Shown: in pieces, positions 1 to 9,400 of the stretch
How positions within the stretch are numbered: the first letter of the stretch is position 1
How the letters are laid out: each line of letters starts with the position of its first letter
Assembly (NCBI GenBank): GCA_964580315.1
Contig: CAZOKH010000037.1
Span: forward strand, 1 to 33,226
DNA: 33,226 bases
DNA from: CAZOKH01 sp964580315
GTDB taxonomy: Bacteria; Chloroflexota; Anaerolineae; Anaerolineales; Anaerolineaceae
Direction of reading: 5' to 3'
Notes under the pieces: generated by a model
Databases searched by the model: none
What the model was told of the DNA's origin: nothing
The model's input: only the letters and a program-made list of their open reading frames with translations
Program-made: the position numbers and the translations under genes

Positions 1-363
1 GCCCACAGCATTATCCATTGTGCGAATGACTCGTTCTGCCCGGGGAGCTGAAATGCGAGTTGCCAATCCCAGGTTCTGAGCCGTGGTTTCTGTGGTTGGC
101 GAATTGGATATCACTGCCCACAGGGTCACGCCGAATTCGGATAACTGGTCGCGAAGCGCGCCCATGTCTGCCGCATACATCACAGTCCTGCCAACATCCA
201 GGGCAATGCGGGCGCCATTAAAAAAGCCCGCTTGTGCCTGGATATGCTCCAGCAGGTTGCTGACAATTTCTTCACGCGTGCCTTCTCCAAAGGAAATTAA
301 CAAGCCTTCCTTAATTCCCTTTATTTGGAGCGTTGCTTTCTTTTCCTGAAGATCATTTTCCAA
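1..363 (-). CDS. minC: septum site-determining protein MinC (5' part only; gene continues past left edge)
   Basis: MinC inhibits FtsZ ring assembly away from midcell, working with MinD. The visible 121 codons read as a MinC N-terminal domain entering the linker: an early LQIKGIKEGL strand, then an ALDVG segment, then GVTLWAVISNS, and the end near RVIRTMDNAV. The C-terminal MinD-binding beta-helix domain lies outside the window. The start is taken as TTG at 363-361: an in-frame TAA lies three codons upstream and a GGGCAGG sequence sits about 9 bases before it. It is the last visible gene of the mreBCD-mrdA operon, 61 bases after mrdA, an order resembling the mre-min clusters of other bacteria. 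Recognition is from family pattern only. Confidence 0.85.
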   Translation of the reverse strand, partial: MENDLQEKKATLQIKGIKEGLLISFGEGTREEIVSNLLEHIQAQAGFFNGARIALDVGRTVMYAADMGALRDQLSEFGVTLWAVISNSPTTETTAQNLGLATRISAPRAERVIRTMDNAVG

Positions 364-424
364 TGGTTTTTACCTGCCCATCACTGGTAGATAGCATAAT
401 TATATCAGTGTGCAGAAAAAAGTA

Positions 425-2500
425 TCAGCCGCCGGCGCCGGTGCTTGAGTCAATGGCTTTTAGCTCAAAGTATGCTTCCATAACCCGCCGAACAATGGGC
501 GCTGAAACGCTGGCCCCTTCACGGCCATTATACACGAATGCCACCACGGCAATTTCAGGGTCATCATAAGGCGCATACCCCACATACCATGAATGCGAAG
601 GCCAACTTCCCGGCTGGCACAATCCCTGTGCCTGGGCTACATCATCGCAAAACTCTGCCGTGCCCGTTTTGCCGGCCGAAGGAATCTCCATTCCTGCAAA
701 TGGACGTTGCCCCGTTCCATCAGTCACGGTCAGGCGCATACCTTCCTTGGTTTTCTGGACAACAAACGGGTCAATGACAATCTTCTCCTCAGTGGAAAAA
801 TTATTCTCGTCATAAACCGTAATCAACGGGTCTTTGGTGATGTCCCATTTCAATTTCGGTGTGAATGGTTCAATCACATTGCCCTCTGAATCCAGAATCT
901 CATACACCAGAGTGGGCTGCATATACTTGCCATCATTTGCCACAATTGCAAACGAAACCAGCACCTGAATTACCGTTGAAAGCACATAACCTTGTCCCAT
1001 GGACGCAATATAGGTATCGCCGGTAGCCCAGTTCTCGCCCATGTTCAGACGTTTCCAGGTTGGGTCGGGCACCAGGCCGTCAGACTCGCCCGGCAATTCA
1101 ATTCCGGTTGGATTACCATACCCCAACGCCCGGGCATATTCAGCCATACGCCACACACCCAGCCCTTCAGGTACTTCATTTTGGAAACCACCGCTAATTT
1201 TATAAAAATAGACATCACAGGAATTTGCAATGCCGTGCACATAATCTTGCATGCCATGCCCGGTTTCTTCCCAGCACACATACTCGCGCGGCGTACCGGG
1301 ATCGTTGGGAGAAAACTTTTGTGTGATGGTAATCTTACCCGCTGACGGACATTCCAGTTTTTGATCAGCCGTCACCACTCCCTCATTCAAAGCGCCCACC
1401 GCTGCTGCCAGTTTATAGACCGAACCTGGCGGGAGTTCTGCTGAAATGGCATGATTGAACAAAGGCCGGGCAGGATCAACACTTAACTGATTGTAATAAT
1501 AAGCCGGGATGAAACGTGCCATGCGGTTGTTTTCAAAAGTTGGGAAGCTGACAAAGGCCAGTATTTCACCAGTTTTGGGATTGATCGCAATCACCGCTCC
1601 CTGAGTGGAGCGAATCTCATTGAAATAAGTATTCCAGAAATTTATTTCGCTTTTTAAAGCTTCTTTTGCTGCCGATTGCAGGCGGGTGTCGATCGTTAAT
1701 TTCACATTATTTCCGGGTACCGGATCAACCGGTGGCTGCAAATCACGCAAAACCTGACCGGCAACATCCACTTCAACCACCCTTTCGCCATTATTTCCTC
1801 CCAATGTTTCCTGCAAGGATGCTTCCACTCCGGCATAACCAACCTTGTCTCTTCCCGGGACAAAACCCCGAGCGCGGTAATCTTCCTCCAGTGCGGCAGG
1901 GATGGGGCCCAGAAAACCAATCACTTCAGCCGTCATCTCTCCGGTCGGATAATCGCGCACGGGTTCAATCTCAATTCCCACTCCCAGCCAATCACTGGTT
2001 TTTTCTTGAATGATCATGGCTGTTTTTTCATCAACATCGCATCGAATTTTTACCGATTTATATGGAGCGTTGGTATCGCCGATATAGACGATTTCAGTTA
2101 TCCCCAGGTCTGTGTCACATTCTTTAAATAATCTCACCGATTCATCAGTGATTTCGCCGTTGGTGACAGGGATATCAATCAATTTGGATAGCTGACGATA
2201 AATCTCTTGCACAGCCCCTTCGTCAACAGGAAGGTTGGCCGGGGTGATAACAACATTATAAGAAGGAACATTTCGGGCCAGCACATAACCATTGCGGTCG
2301 TAGATAACCCCTCGTTGAGTTTGGACACTTATCTTACTGGTACGGTTCTCCTCCGAAGCCTCAACATAAACTTGATTGTTCAGAATCTGCATGCTAAACA
2401 GGCGGAAAGCAAAAAAGCCAAAAATCGCCACGAAGATTCCAACCATGATTCGAATGCGCCAATAATCAAATGTTTCACCTGAAATACTTTTTTGATTCAT
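425..2500 (-). CDS. mrdA: penicillin-binding protein 2 (elongasome peptidoglycan transpeptidase)
   Basis: This class B penicillin-binding protein cross-links peptidoglycan during lateral wall growth, with MreB/MreC/MreD and RodA. Residues about 15-40 form a single N-terminal membrane anchor. A dimerisation/pedestal domain follows, starting around RGVIYDRNG. The transpeptidase domain carries all three catalytic motifs: SVYK with the nucleophile serine near residue 360, SCD near 427-429 (the SxN position), and KTG with lysine near 611. Length (about 691 residues) is normal. The start is ATG at 2500, overlapping the mreD stop by one base, with GAGG seven bases upstream; a GTG one codon earlier lies too close to that site. 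No RodA gene is visible next to it. It belongs to the operon mreB-mreC-mreD-mrdA-minC. Confidence 0.93.
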   Translation of the reverse strand: MNQKSISGETFDYWRIRIMVGIFVAIFGFFAFRLFSMQILNNQVYVEASEENRTSKISVQTQRGVIYDRNGYVLARNVPSYNVVITPANLPVDEGAVQEIYRQLSKLIDIPVTNGEITDESVRLFKECDTDLGITEIVYIGDTNAPYKSVKIRCDVDEKTAMIIQEKTSDWLGVGIEIEPVRDYPTGEMTAEVIGFLGPIPAALEEDYRARGFVPGRDKVGYAGVEASLQETLGGNNGERVVEVDVAGQVLRDLQPPVDPVPGNNVKLTIDTRLQSAAKEALKSEINFWNTYFNEIRSTQGAVIAINPKTGEILAFVSFPTFENNRMARFIPAYYYNQLSVDPARPLFNHAISAELPPGSVYKLAAAVGALNEGVVTADQKLECPSAGKITITQKFSPNDPGTPREYVCWEETGHGMQDYVHGIANSCDVYFYKISGGFQNEVPEGLGVWRMAEYARALGYGNPTGIELPGESDGLVPDPTWKRLNMGENWATGDTYIASMGQGYVLSTVIQVLVSFAIVANDGKYMQPTLVYEILDSEGNVIEPFTPKLKWDITKDPLITVYDENNFSTEEKIVIDPFVVQKTKEGMRLTVTDGTGQRPFAGMEIPSAGKTGTAEFCDDVAQAQGLCQPGSWPSHSWYVGYAPYDDPEIAVVAFVYNGREGASVSAPIVRRVMEAYFELKAIDSSTGAGG

Positions 2501-3000
2501 CACTCAACCTCTGAAGGGTAAAGCCAGTTTGCCATGTCAGATAATAATCCATGCACAGGCAACGCAATTAGAAAATTCATGATCATGCTGGGAATGGCAA
2601 CCAGAATGATTGCATCCTCCCACGCAAATGGATTGCCGTACATTTTTAAACCGAGAATGGCAATTACATTTTGCAAAATACTGCTTATTCCAATTGTAAT
2701 AAAGAGCATTAACAACGGCGTTTGCCAGACACGTTTTTTTAAGTAATAAGCCAATCCAGCCGCAAAAAAATAAATAATTACAGGCACAAACTTTGGCAGC
2801 GCTGACGAAAACATAACCAGCAGGCTTGCCAGAAGCGGCCATTCCCAGGTGAAAGGTAAATGCTCTTGCAGCATCCAGACCACCAGCACAACAAGAACCA
2901 GGTCAGCCGCTCCATTGATCAATTTCAGGCTGCTCATTATAACCATTTGAATGGCTATTGCCAGAATTAGCACAGGGAAAACAATAAATCGACGAATCAC
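2500..3000 (-). CDS. mreD: rod shape-determining membrane protein MreD
   Basis: MreD is an integral membrane component of the elongasome that bridges MreC and the peptidoglycan enzymes. The 166-residue product is almost entirely hydrophobic, with about five predicted membrane segments and only short charged loops, the usual size and profile of the family. Sequence conservation in MreD is low, so the call rests on topology plus position directly between mreC and mrdA. It starts with GTG at 3000, immediately after the mreC TAG stop, and ends one base into the mrdA start codon. Translational coupling on both sides is therefore likely. Confidence 0.88.
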   Translation of the reverse strand: MIRRFIVFPVLILAIAIQMVIMSSLKLINGAADLVLVVLVVWMLQEHLPFTWEWPLLASLLVMFSSALPKFVPVIIYFFAAGLAYYLKKRVWQTPLLMLFITIGISSILQNVIAILGLKMYGNPFAWEDAIILVAIPSMIMNFLIALPVHGLLSDMANWLYPSEVE

Positions 3001-3846
3001 CTATTGCACCGGAGTTGGTTCGAGAGGAGAAATATCAACCGATTTGAAATTCGTAATCACCAGTACCGCGCTAAGATTGGCAAAATCTACCGTGGTCTGC
3101 ACACTGGCCGATTGAAACAGGTCGGTCTCTTGCTTGCGAATATTGACAATTTGTCCCACAACGATATCAGATGGATAATTTCCACCAAGACCAGAAGTCA
3201 ACAACAAATCACCAACCTGCAAAGCCACGCTTTGCGGCACCATTTCCACGGTTGTATCACCGGTCAAAGATCCGTGTAGCAAGGCATCGGCATCGGCATT
3301 TTGAATGTGCACATTGACAACAGAGGCGGCATCGCTGATGAGCTGCACCCTGGCGGCATTGGCGGTCACCGCATCGACACGCCCCACAAGTCCTTGCTGA
3401 GTAACCACCGGCATGCCGTGCCGCAAACCCGAATCAGATCCATGATCAATAATGATGTATTGCAAGAAAGGACTGGGGTCGCGCCCAATCACTGCTGCCG
3501 CCATATACTGATTTTCAGGGCTCTCACGGGCAAAATCCAGCAGGGCATATAAAATTCGCGCTTCTTGAAGTTGTTCCTGCAATTGAATCACTTCAAGTTG
3601 CAATCTCGACAGTTCATTCTCCAGTTCAGCATTGCGCTGACGCAAACTGGCTACATCACGCGGCACTGTTACAAATTCATAGATGGCCATGTAACGTGTG
3701 GCAAACCAGCGTTGTGCGGCAATGAACGGATCCAGTGCCGTGCTGAAAAAGTCACCCAGGAATCCGCTGATGGCTAAAAGCAACAGCCCGATGACCAACA
3801 CCCCTAAAACAACGGGCTGCCAAATTCGGGTTGGAGAAGTATTCAT
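3001..3846 (-). CDS. mreC: rod shape-determining protein MreC
   Basis: MreC is a bitopic scaffold protein of the elongasome that assembles in the periplasm or outer face of the membrane and activates PBP2. The 281-residue product has one N-terminal membrane helix (about residues 13-33), then a coiled-coil stretch rich in Leu, Glu and Gln (about 65-95). The beta-barrel MreC domain follows, with typical wording such as VIGRDPSPF, IIDHGSDSGLRHGMPVV and GLVGRV. The C-terminus ends with a Pro-rich tail. The gene lies 55 bases after mreB and abuts mreD. Confidence 0.92.
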   Translation of the reverse strand: MNTSPTRIWQPVVLGVLVIGLLLLAISGFLGDFFSTALDPFIAAQRWFATRYMAIYEFVTVPRDVASLRQRNAELENELSRLQLEVIQLQEQLQEARILYALLDFARESPENQYMAAAVIGRDPSPFLQYIIIDHGSDSGLRHGMPVVTQQGLVGRVDAVTANAARVQLISDAASVVNVHIQNADADALLHGSLTGDTTVEMVPQSVALQVGDLLLTSGLGGNYPSDIVVGQIVNIRKQETDLFQSASVQTTVDFANLSAVLVITNFKSVDISPLEPTPVQ

Positions 3847-3901
3847 ATCAGGGAATCATACCAAATAAACCATCAACTCGCGAGGAGAAAACTGAAGACT
3901 G

Positions 3902-4978
3902 CTATTTAGAGGAAGCTGAGGTTGTGGCGGTCCGTTCCAGCCCAACCAGGAAAGGACTGTACTGGTCAAGATCCTCGAGGATCATTCCTGCGCCTCTTGC
4001 CACGCAGGTCATCGGATCTTCAGCCAGCCAGACGCGTAATTTCAACTCGTCGCTTAACCGCTCGGTGAGCCCCTGCAATTGTGATGTTCCCCCCGCCAGG
4101 CAAACCCCGGTTTCAATCAAATCTGCGCCAATTTCAGGCGGCGCTTCATCCAGGGCGTCTTTGATGGTGTCCACAATTACCTGAACTGAATTATTGAGAG
4201 CTTCGCGAATTTCAACCGATGACACTTCAACTGCTTCGGGCAAACCGGTGATCAAATTTCGCCCGCGAACAACCACGGTTTTTTCAGTTGGCAGCGGATA
4301 GGCAGACCCAACCGCCACCTTTACCTGCTCCGCCGATCTTTCACCGATGAACAAATTGTATTTATTTCGAATATAAGTGATGATATCCTGATCCAACTCA
4401 TCTCCGGCAACCCGCAGAGAACGCGATACCACAATGCCCCCCATTGAAATCACAGCCACCTCTGTAGTGCCGCCGCCAATATCCACCACCATTGTCCCGC
4501 GAACATCTGAAATCGGCAGCCCTGCTCCAAGCGCCGCTGCGCGAGGTTCTTCAATCAGGTATGTTTCGCGTGCACCAGCCGCCATGGCAGCATCATACAC
4601 CGCCCGTTTTTCCACTTCAGTTGCACCAGAGGGAATACCAATGACAACACGCGGTCGCGGCATGGGAACAATGCTTTGCTGATGGGCTTTACCAATAAAA
4701 TACCCAAGCATCGCCTGAGTAATCTCAAATTCAGAAATTACGCCATCTCTTAACGGCCGTACTGCAATCACATTGGCGGGGGTGCGGCCAACCATTTGTT
4801 TGGCCTGCGCACCAATGGCTAAAGGTCTGCGTGAACGTTTGTCAATGGCAACCCAGGACGGTTCATTAATCACAATCCCCTTGCCACGAACATGGACCAG
4901 CGTATTGGCAGTACCCAGGTCAATCCCGATATCCAGGGAAAACAGCCCCATTAGCCAACTTAGTGGATTGATTGCCAA
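3902..4978 (-). CDS. mreB: actin-like cell shape protein MreB
   Basis: MreB polymerises under the membrane and directs lateral cell-wall synthesis. The 358-residue product shows the actin-fold nucleotide site: DIGIDLGTANTLVHV near the N-terminus (phosphate 1), VVDIGGGTTEVAVIS in the middle (phosphate 2), and CLAGGTSQL (adenosine motif). The segment before the first motif contains a hydrophobic/amphipathic stretch that could touch the membrane. I use the TTG start at 4978 because AGGAG lies nine bases upstream; an ATG nine codons later is the alternative. It is the first gene of the shape operon, behind an extended -10 promoter. Confidence 0.95.
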   Translation of the reverse strand: MAINPLSWLMGLFSLDIGIDLGTANTLVHVRGKGIVINEPSWVAIDKRSRRPLAIGAQAKQMVGRTPANVIAVRPLRDGVISEFEITQAMLGYFIGKAHQQSIVPMPRPRVVIGIPSGATEVEKRAVYDAAMAAGARETYLIEEPRAAALGAGLPISDVRGTMVVDIGGGTTEVAVISMGGIVVSRSLRVAGDELDQDIITYIRNKYNLFIGERSAEQVKVAVGSAYPLPTEKTVVVRGRNLITGLPEAVEVSSVEIREALNNSVQVIVDTIKDALDEAPPEIGADLIETGVCLAGGTSQLQGLTERLSDELKLRVWLAEDPMTCVARGAGMILEDLDQYSPFLVGLERTATTSASSK

Positions 4979-5038
4979 ATTGGAATTCTCCTCACTTGAT
5001 TAATTAAGTACAATGAATGGCTGGCAAACCGGCGGAGG

Positions 5039-5047
5039 ATTATACCA
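5039..5047 (-). promoter_or_regulatory. extended -10 promoter of mreB operon
   Basis: Read on the minus strand, TGG is followed directly by a perfect TATAAT at 5044-5039, a classical TGn extended -10 element. No good -35 hexamer sits 16-18 bases upstream, which is usual for extended -10 promoters. Transcription would start near 5032 and leave a leader of about 55 bases before the mreB TTG. Confidence 0.6.
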
Positions 5048-5140
5048 TAAGCATTTATAACCAAATTCTAATACCTCTAATCCCATTAAAATATAATCAT
5101 ATCATCTCTTTCGCTTTTTTTGTTCGAATTAGTTGCATAT

Positions 5141-5187
5141 AAAAAATGGCGGTGCCAGAGGGATAATCCCTCTGGCACCGTTTTTTT
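5141..5187 (-). terminator. Rho-independent terminator after fructose-bisphosphate aldolase
   Basis: A perfect 14-base-pair inverted repeat (arms 5150-5163 and 5167-5180, first arm CGGTGCCAGAGGGA) with a three-base loop starts nine bases beyond the aldolase stop codon. On the minus strand it is followed, after GCCA, by a run of six T at 5146-5141. A run of seven T also follows on the plus strand (5181-5187), so the structure could work in both directions. The only gene that needs it here is the aldolase. Confidence 0.9.
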
Positions 5188-5188
5188 A

Positions 5189-6199
5189 TCAAGCTATACC
5201 AGGCTGATATTTCCCCTGACGCGCGAGAGCGGTCATTTTTGCCTGGCGGTAAAACTCTTTTTGCGCCGCATCGAAATTGGCAGAATCGCCTTTCCACACA
5301 TCATAAGCAGGATCAGCCAGTGAACGCAAGAACGAGAAGGAAATCTCCCATGGGAAATCATTTCTCTGGTTAACCGCATTCAAGCGTTCAATCGCTGGTT
5401 GTGAACCCTGGCCGCCCGACAGGAAGACAATTCCCGGAACTGCCACCGGCACGGTGCGCTTATATGTTCGAATCGTATAATCAGCCACCACTTCAGGCGA
5501 ATCCTGTACGGGACAGTCCTTCCCGGGTATCACCATGTTAACTTTTAGAAGCATTCCCTCCAGGTGGACTTTGTAGAGAGCTAGCTGGTAAAAAGTATGC
5601 GAAAGGATCGCCTCGGTTACTTCGGCGCAGCGATCAATGGTATGGACGCCCAGCAAAGAGACATCCGGTTCAACAATAGGCACCAATCCCGCTTCCTGGC
5701 TTAACGCCGCTGAAATTGCCAGGCCTTCGGCATTCACCTGGTAGGTTTGCCGGCTGGGTTTCCCCTCGCCAATAATCATTGGTGCACGCCACTTGGTAAA
5801 CCGCGCCCCCAGCTCGCGATACTTCGCCAGGCGCTCCCGCAAGCCATCCAATCCCATTGTAAATGTCTCACCGGGATACCCTGGCAATTCCTGGTAACCA
5901 CCATCGATTTTTATACCGGGGATGATGCCCCTGGCTTTCATATATTCTGGGAATAACGTACCATCATACGCCGTCTGACGAATGCTTTCATCAAACATGA
6001 TGATACCGCTGATATATTCTTCCAATCCCTGGGTTGTAAAAAGTAGATTTCGGTACGCACGCCGGTTCTCTTCAGTATGCGGGATGTCATACTTGGCAAA
6101 ACGCCGAACCGTGCTGTTAAAACTCTCGTCCGCAGCCAGAATTCCTTTTGTCTTTGGAACCAGTGCATGTGCTGTGTTTTCCAAATCTGTGTAATTCAT
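5189..6199 (-). CDS. class I fructose-bisphosphate aldolase
   Basis: The enzyme cleaves fructose 1,6-bisphosphate to dihydroxyacetone phosphate and glyceraldehyde 3-phosphate in glycolysis, and runs in reverse in gluconeogenesis, through a lysine Schiff base rather than zinc. The 336-residue product follows the animal/plant-type family: LAADES near residue 21-26, the IKID lysine near 97, TKWR near 135-138, VEPDV near 177-181, and LLKVNMV with the Schiff-base lysine near 219. The C-terminal phosphate-binding region contains FLSGGQGS. The start is ATG at 6199, six bases after a perfect AAGGAGG; a TTG two codons earlier touches that site and is unlikely. The gene is monocistronic, with its own promoter and terminator. 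Confidence 0.95.
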   Translation of the reverse strand: MNYTDLENTAHALVPKTKGILAADESFNSTVRRFAKYDIPHTEENRRAYRNLLFTTQGLEEYISGIIMFDESIRQTAYDGTLFPEYMKARGIIPGIKIDGGYQELPGYPGETFTMGLDGLRERLAKYRELGARFTKWRAPMIIGEGKPSRQTYQVNAEGLAISAALSQEAGLVPIVEPDVSLLGVHTIDRCAEVTEAILSHTFYQLALYKVHLEGMLLKVNMVIPGKDCPVQDSPEVVADYTIRTYKRTVPVAVPGIVFLSGGQGSQPAIERLNAVNQRNDFPWEISFSFLRSLADPAYDVWKGDSANFDAAQKEFYRQAKMTALARQGKYQPGIA

Positions 6200-6264
6200 C
6201 GACAACCTCCTTAATAAAACATGTAATGTAGGATGTGAAAATGCAGACAGAATAAACCTTTAAG

Positions 6265-6294
6265 ATTATATCACCAGGCTTTTTTGAAAATCAA
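6265..6294 (-). promoter_or_regulatory. promoter of fructose-bisphosphate aldolase gene
   Basis: On the minus strand TTGATT (6294-6289) and a perfect TATAAT (6270-6265) are separated by 18 bases. TGA precedes the -10 hexamer, giving an extended -10 as well. The predicted start near 6258 leaves a leader of about 60 bases ending in AAGGAGG. Confidence 0.7.
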
Positions 6295-6344
6295 TCATTT
6301 TCATTTTGATTGCACGGAATTCCCTCAATCGAGCAAAAATCCAT

Positions 6345-6373
6345 TTGACTAGACAAAATCAATTTGGTAATAT
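6345..6373 (+). promoter_or_regulatory. sigma-70 type promoter of the large secreted repeat protein
   Basis: TTGACT at 6345-6350 and TAATAT at 6368-6373 are separated by exactly 17 bases, each one mismatch from the consensus hexamers. A start near 6380 gives a leader of about 64 bases before the GGAGGG ribosome site of the gene. The promoter is divergent from that of the aldolase gene. Confidence 0.72.
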
Positions 6374-6443
6374 GAAACTACATACTGATCTGGGAAGAGA
6401 ATCGATTAACCATTTTCATACTAAACAGGAGGGAAACCACCGT

Positions 6444-9400
6444 ATGAAAAATCCTCGTTTCATCAAAATCGTTTCACTAAGCCTGCTGATCGGACTATTT
6501 GCCGGGCTGACGCCGCATCTTCCAACGGTTCGGGCGCAAACAGAACCCGGCGAAACCAATCCCCTGAACGTGACCGAAACGCCCGGTTCAGAATCACGCA
6601 TTCCCACTGAAATAAAACCTGGATCAGAAAATGCCATCCCCATACCGGAAGAGCCCCCCGGCGATCCAAACCCGCTTCAGTCTCTCCCTGATTCTGCTCC
6701 ACTTGCCCCAACCCCAACGATTTTTAAGACCATCCCCGAACCCACGCAAACACCCCCTGATATCCAATCAGCATCTCAGCCAGAAATATCACAGGATGAA
6801 CCCGATCCAACCTGTCATAGCATTACCGTGCAAGTTGATCCCCCAAACCCGGGACTGGTCACCATTTCTCCTTTGCCAAATTGCAACAGTACGCAATATG
6901 CACAAGGCACACCATTAACCATTTCAGCCGAACCAGCCTCTGGCTTTACAGGGTGGTCAGGTGATTTTAACGGCGAACAAAATCCATTAACCATCACAGT
7001 GAATTCTGACATCAATTTGACCGCTCACTTCACCCAGATCAACCCGCCGCATGTTGAAAAGATTGATACCCTGCCGCAAACCAGCAACAAAAAACTGGAC
7101 GAAAATGAAATCGCTTCTGTCGCCATACAAAGTTTTTTCATTTTCTTTGACAAAGAAATGCTTGACAAACCTGGGCACACTGAGATTGACGACATCACAT
7201 ATCCCGGAAATTACTCATTAATTCACCTGGGCGCCGATTTCATCGCAGGCAGCGAGGATGATCAGGAATACGAAATCTCTTCTGTCACCTACTCGGCAAT
7301 TGACCGAAAAGCAACTGTCCTGGTAAACCATTCAACAGGTTTGGCCGCAGGGAAATACCAGTTGAGGCTCAATGGCGATGAGTCCATCCAGGACCTCGCA
7401 GGCAACAAACTGGACGGTGATTCGGATGGTCTGGGTGGTGATGATTTCATCCGCACCTTTTTCATTAATATTAATCCCGCTGTTCCATTCCCCAACAATC
7501 CTCAGCCAAATGCCTGCTGCAATAATCCCTTGCCAGAATTTTCCTGGTCAATTGCTCCCAATGCAACTCGCTACCAGATTCAGATTGACAATGATAAAAA
7601 ATTTAAAACGCCCGAAATAAACCTCATTTTAGAAGAAGAAACAACCTCATTCACTCCGGATTCTCCCCTGACTCCTGGCAGGTATTTTTGGCGCGTTCGC
7701 GGATTGAACCTGTTTGGCATAAGTGGAAAATGGAGTACCGCACCATCCTTCCAACTCGACACAACTCCACCCTCCGAACCATTGCCCCAAAAACCAATCC
7801 ACGGCTTTTCCACCAATGATACAACCCCCGCTTTCACCTGGGAAAAAGTCAAAGACGCCAAATATTACCGCCTGCAAATTGCCGACAATATGGAATTTGA
7901 TACGCCCCTGATCAATATTCTTACTCACCTCACAACTTACACAATCTCTGACACTGCTTCGCTTGACTACGGCCTGTATTTCTGGAGAATCCAGGCTGAA
8001 GACCCGGCGGGAAACACCTCCAACTGGTCAAAAAGCCGCAGCCTTGTCATAACATTTATGAAATCGCCAATCCATGAAGCTCACGTGGATCAACCAGCGC
8101 CAACAGTAGAATGGTATCCTGTATCAAATGCAAAAGCCTACCAGATACAGGTTTCAACCGATGAACAATTTATTGAAATTTTGCAGTTCGAGCGTTCTAT
8201 CCCTGCCCCCAACACAAGCGTAATATTAGAACGGTTCTCAACAGGGATATATTTCTGGCGCATGTGCGCACTTACAGATCCTACATCTGAGTGCGAAAGT
8301 TGGCAGCAGCCGATGAAATTTACCATCTCGCCTGCCCCCGGAATTCCCACGCTTATTTACCCCGCCAACAAACAAATCCTGAACGATAGCACGCCCGAAC
8401 TGACCTGGGAACAGGTTTTGCATGGTGAATTGCCTGAACCTCACCATTATGAAATACAGGTAGATAAGAGCACAAAATTTCTCGCGCCGCTGGCCGCAGG
8501 GACAACTTCTGCCGGGGTAACATCTTTTATCCCCACATCGATGGATGACGGCAGCTACTTCTGGCGTGTGCGCGCGATAAACTATTTGGGCCATGCCGGC
8601 GCATGGAGCAGCACCCAGAGCTTTCAAATGGATACACACGTCCCCGCTGCACCTGTCCTAATCAATCCCAAAATAAATTCTTACACAACAGACTCAACCC
8701 CAAAATTTTCCTGGCGTTCATCAAGCGGTGCATCCAGCTATGCATTTGAATTATCCAATGATCAGTTCATGTCTTCCTTAAAAGAGAGCGTGATCAAAAG
8801 AACAGCCTACACCCTGCCTGTTGAAGACGCCCTGGATTATGGAAGATATCAGTGGCGGGTGGCAGCCAGAGACCTGGCTGGCAATCAATCTCCCTGGAAA
8901 ACAATCGATTCATTTGATGTCACCTTCCAAAGAGCACCGCTTAATAATGCATTCACCGGTGAAATGCCTGCTTTTAAATGGAGCAAGGTTGCGGGAGCGC
9001 AGCACTATCGACTGCAAATCTCGAACGAGCTGTCATTTGATACCACACTATTGGATGATATGAATATCGCAGGCAATGCGGTTTCTTATCCTTCCATCAG
9101 TTTATCCATTGGTCAATACTACTGGCGCATGCAGGTTCAAATCCTGGGAAGCTGGAGCGTCTGGACGCCTGCCTGGACATTTACCATAACACCCCAGCCT
9201 GGCATTCCATCCTTAATTTCCCCCTCACCGGCCGCGATAATCAATGCTCTTCCAGAATTCAACTGGCAAGAAGTGCCGCAGGGCGATCTCCCCATGCCCC
9301 ACGCCTATCAAATCCAGGTATCCCGTTCAGCCTCATTTTCGTCTTCTGCAATAGTCATTGACATAACAACACTTTCAGGAATTGCACAATTTACACCTGT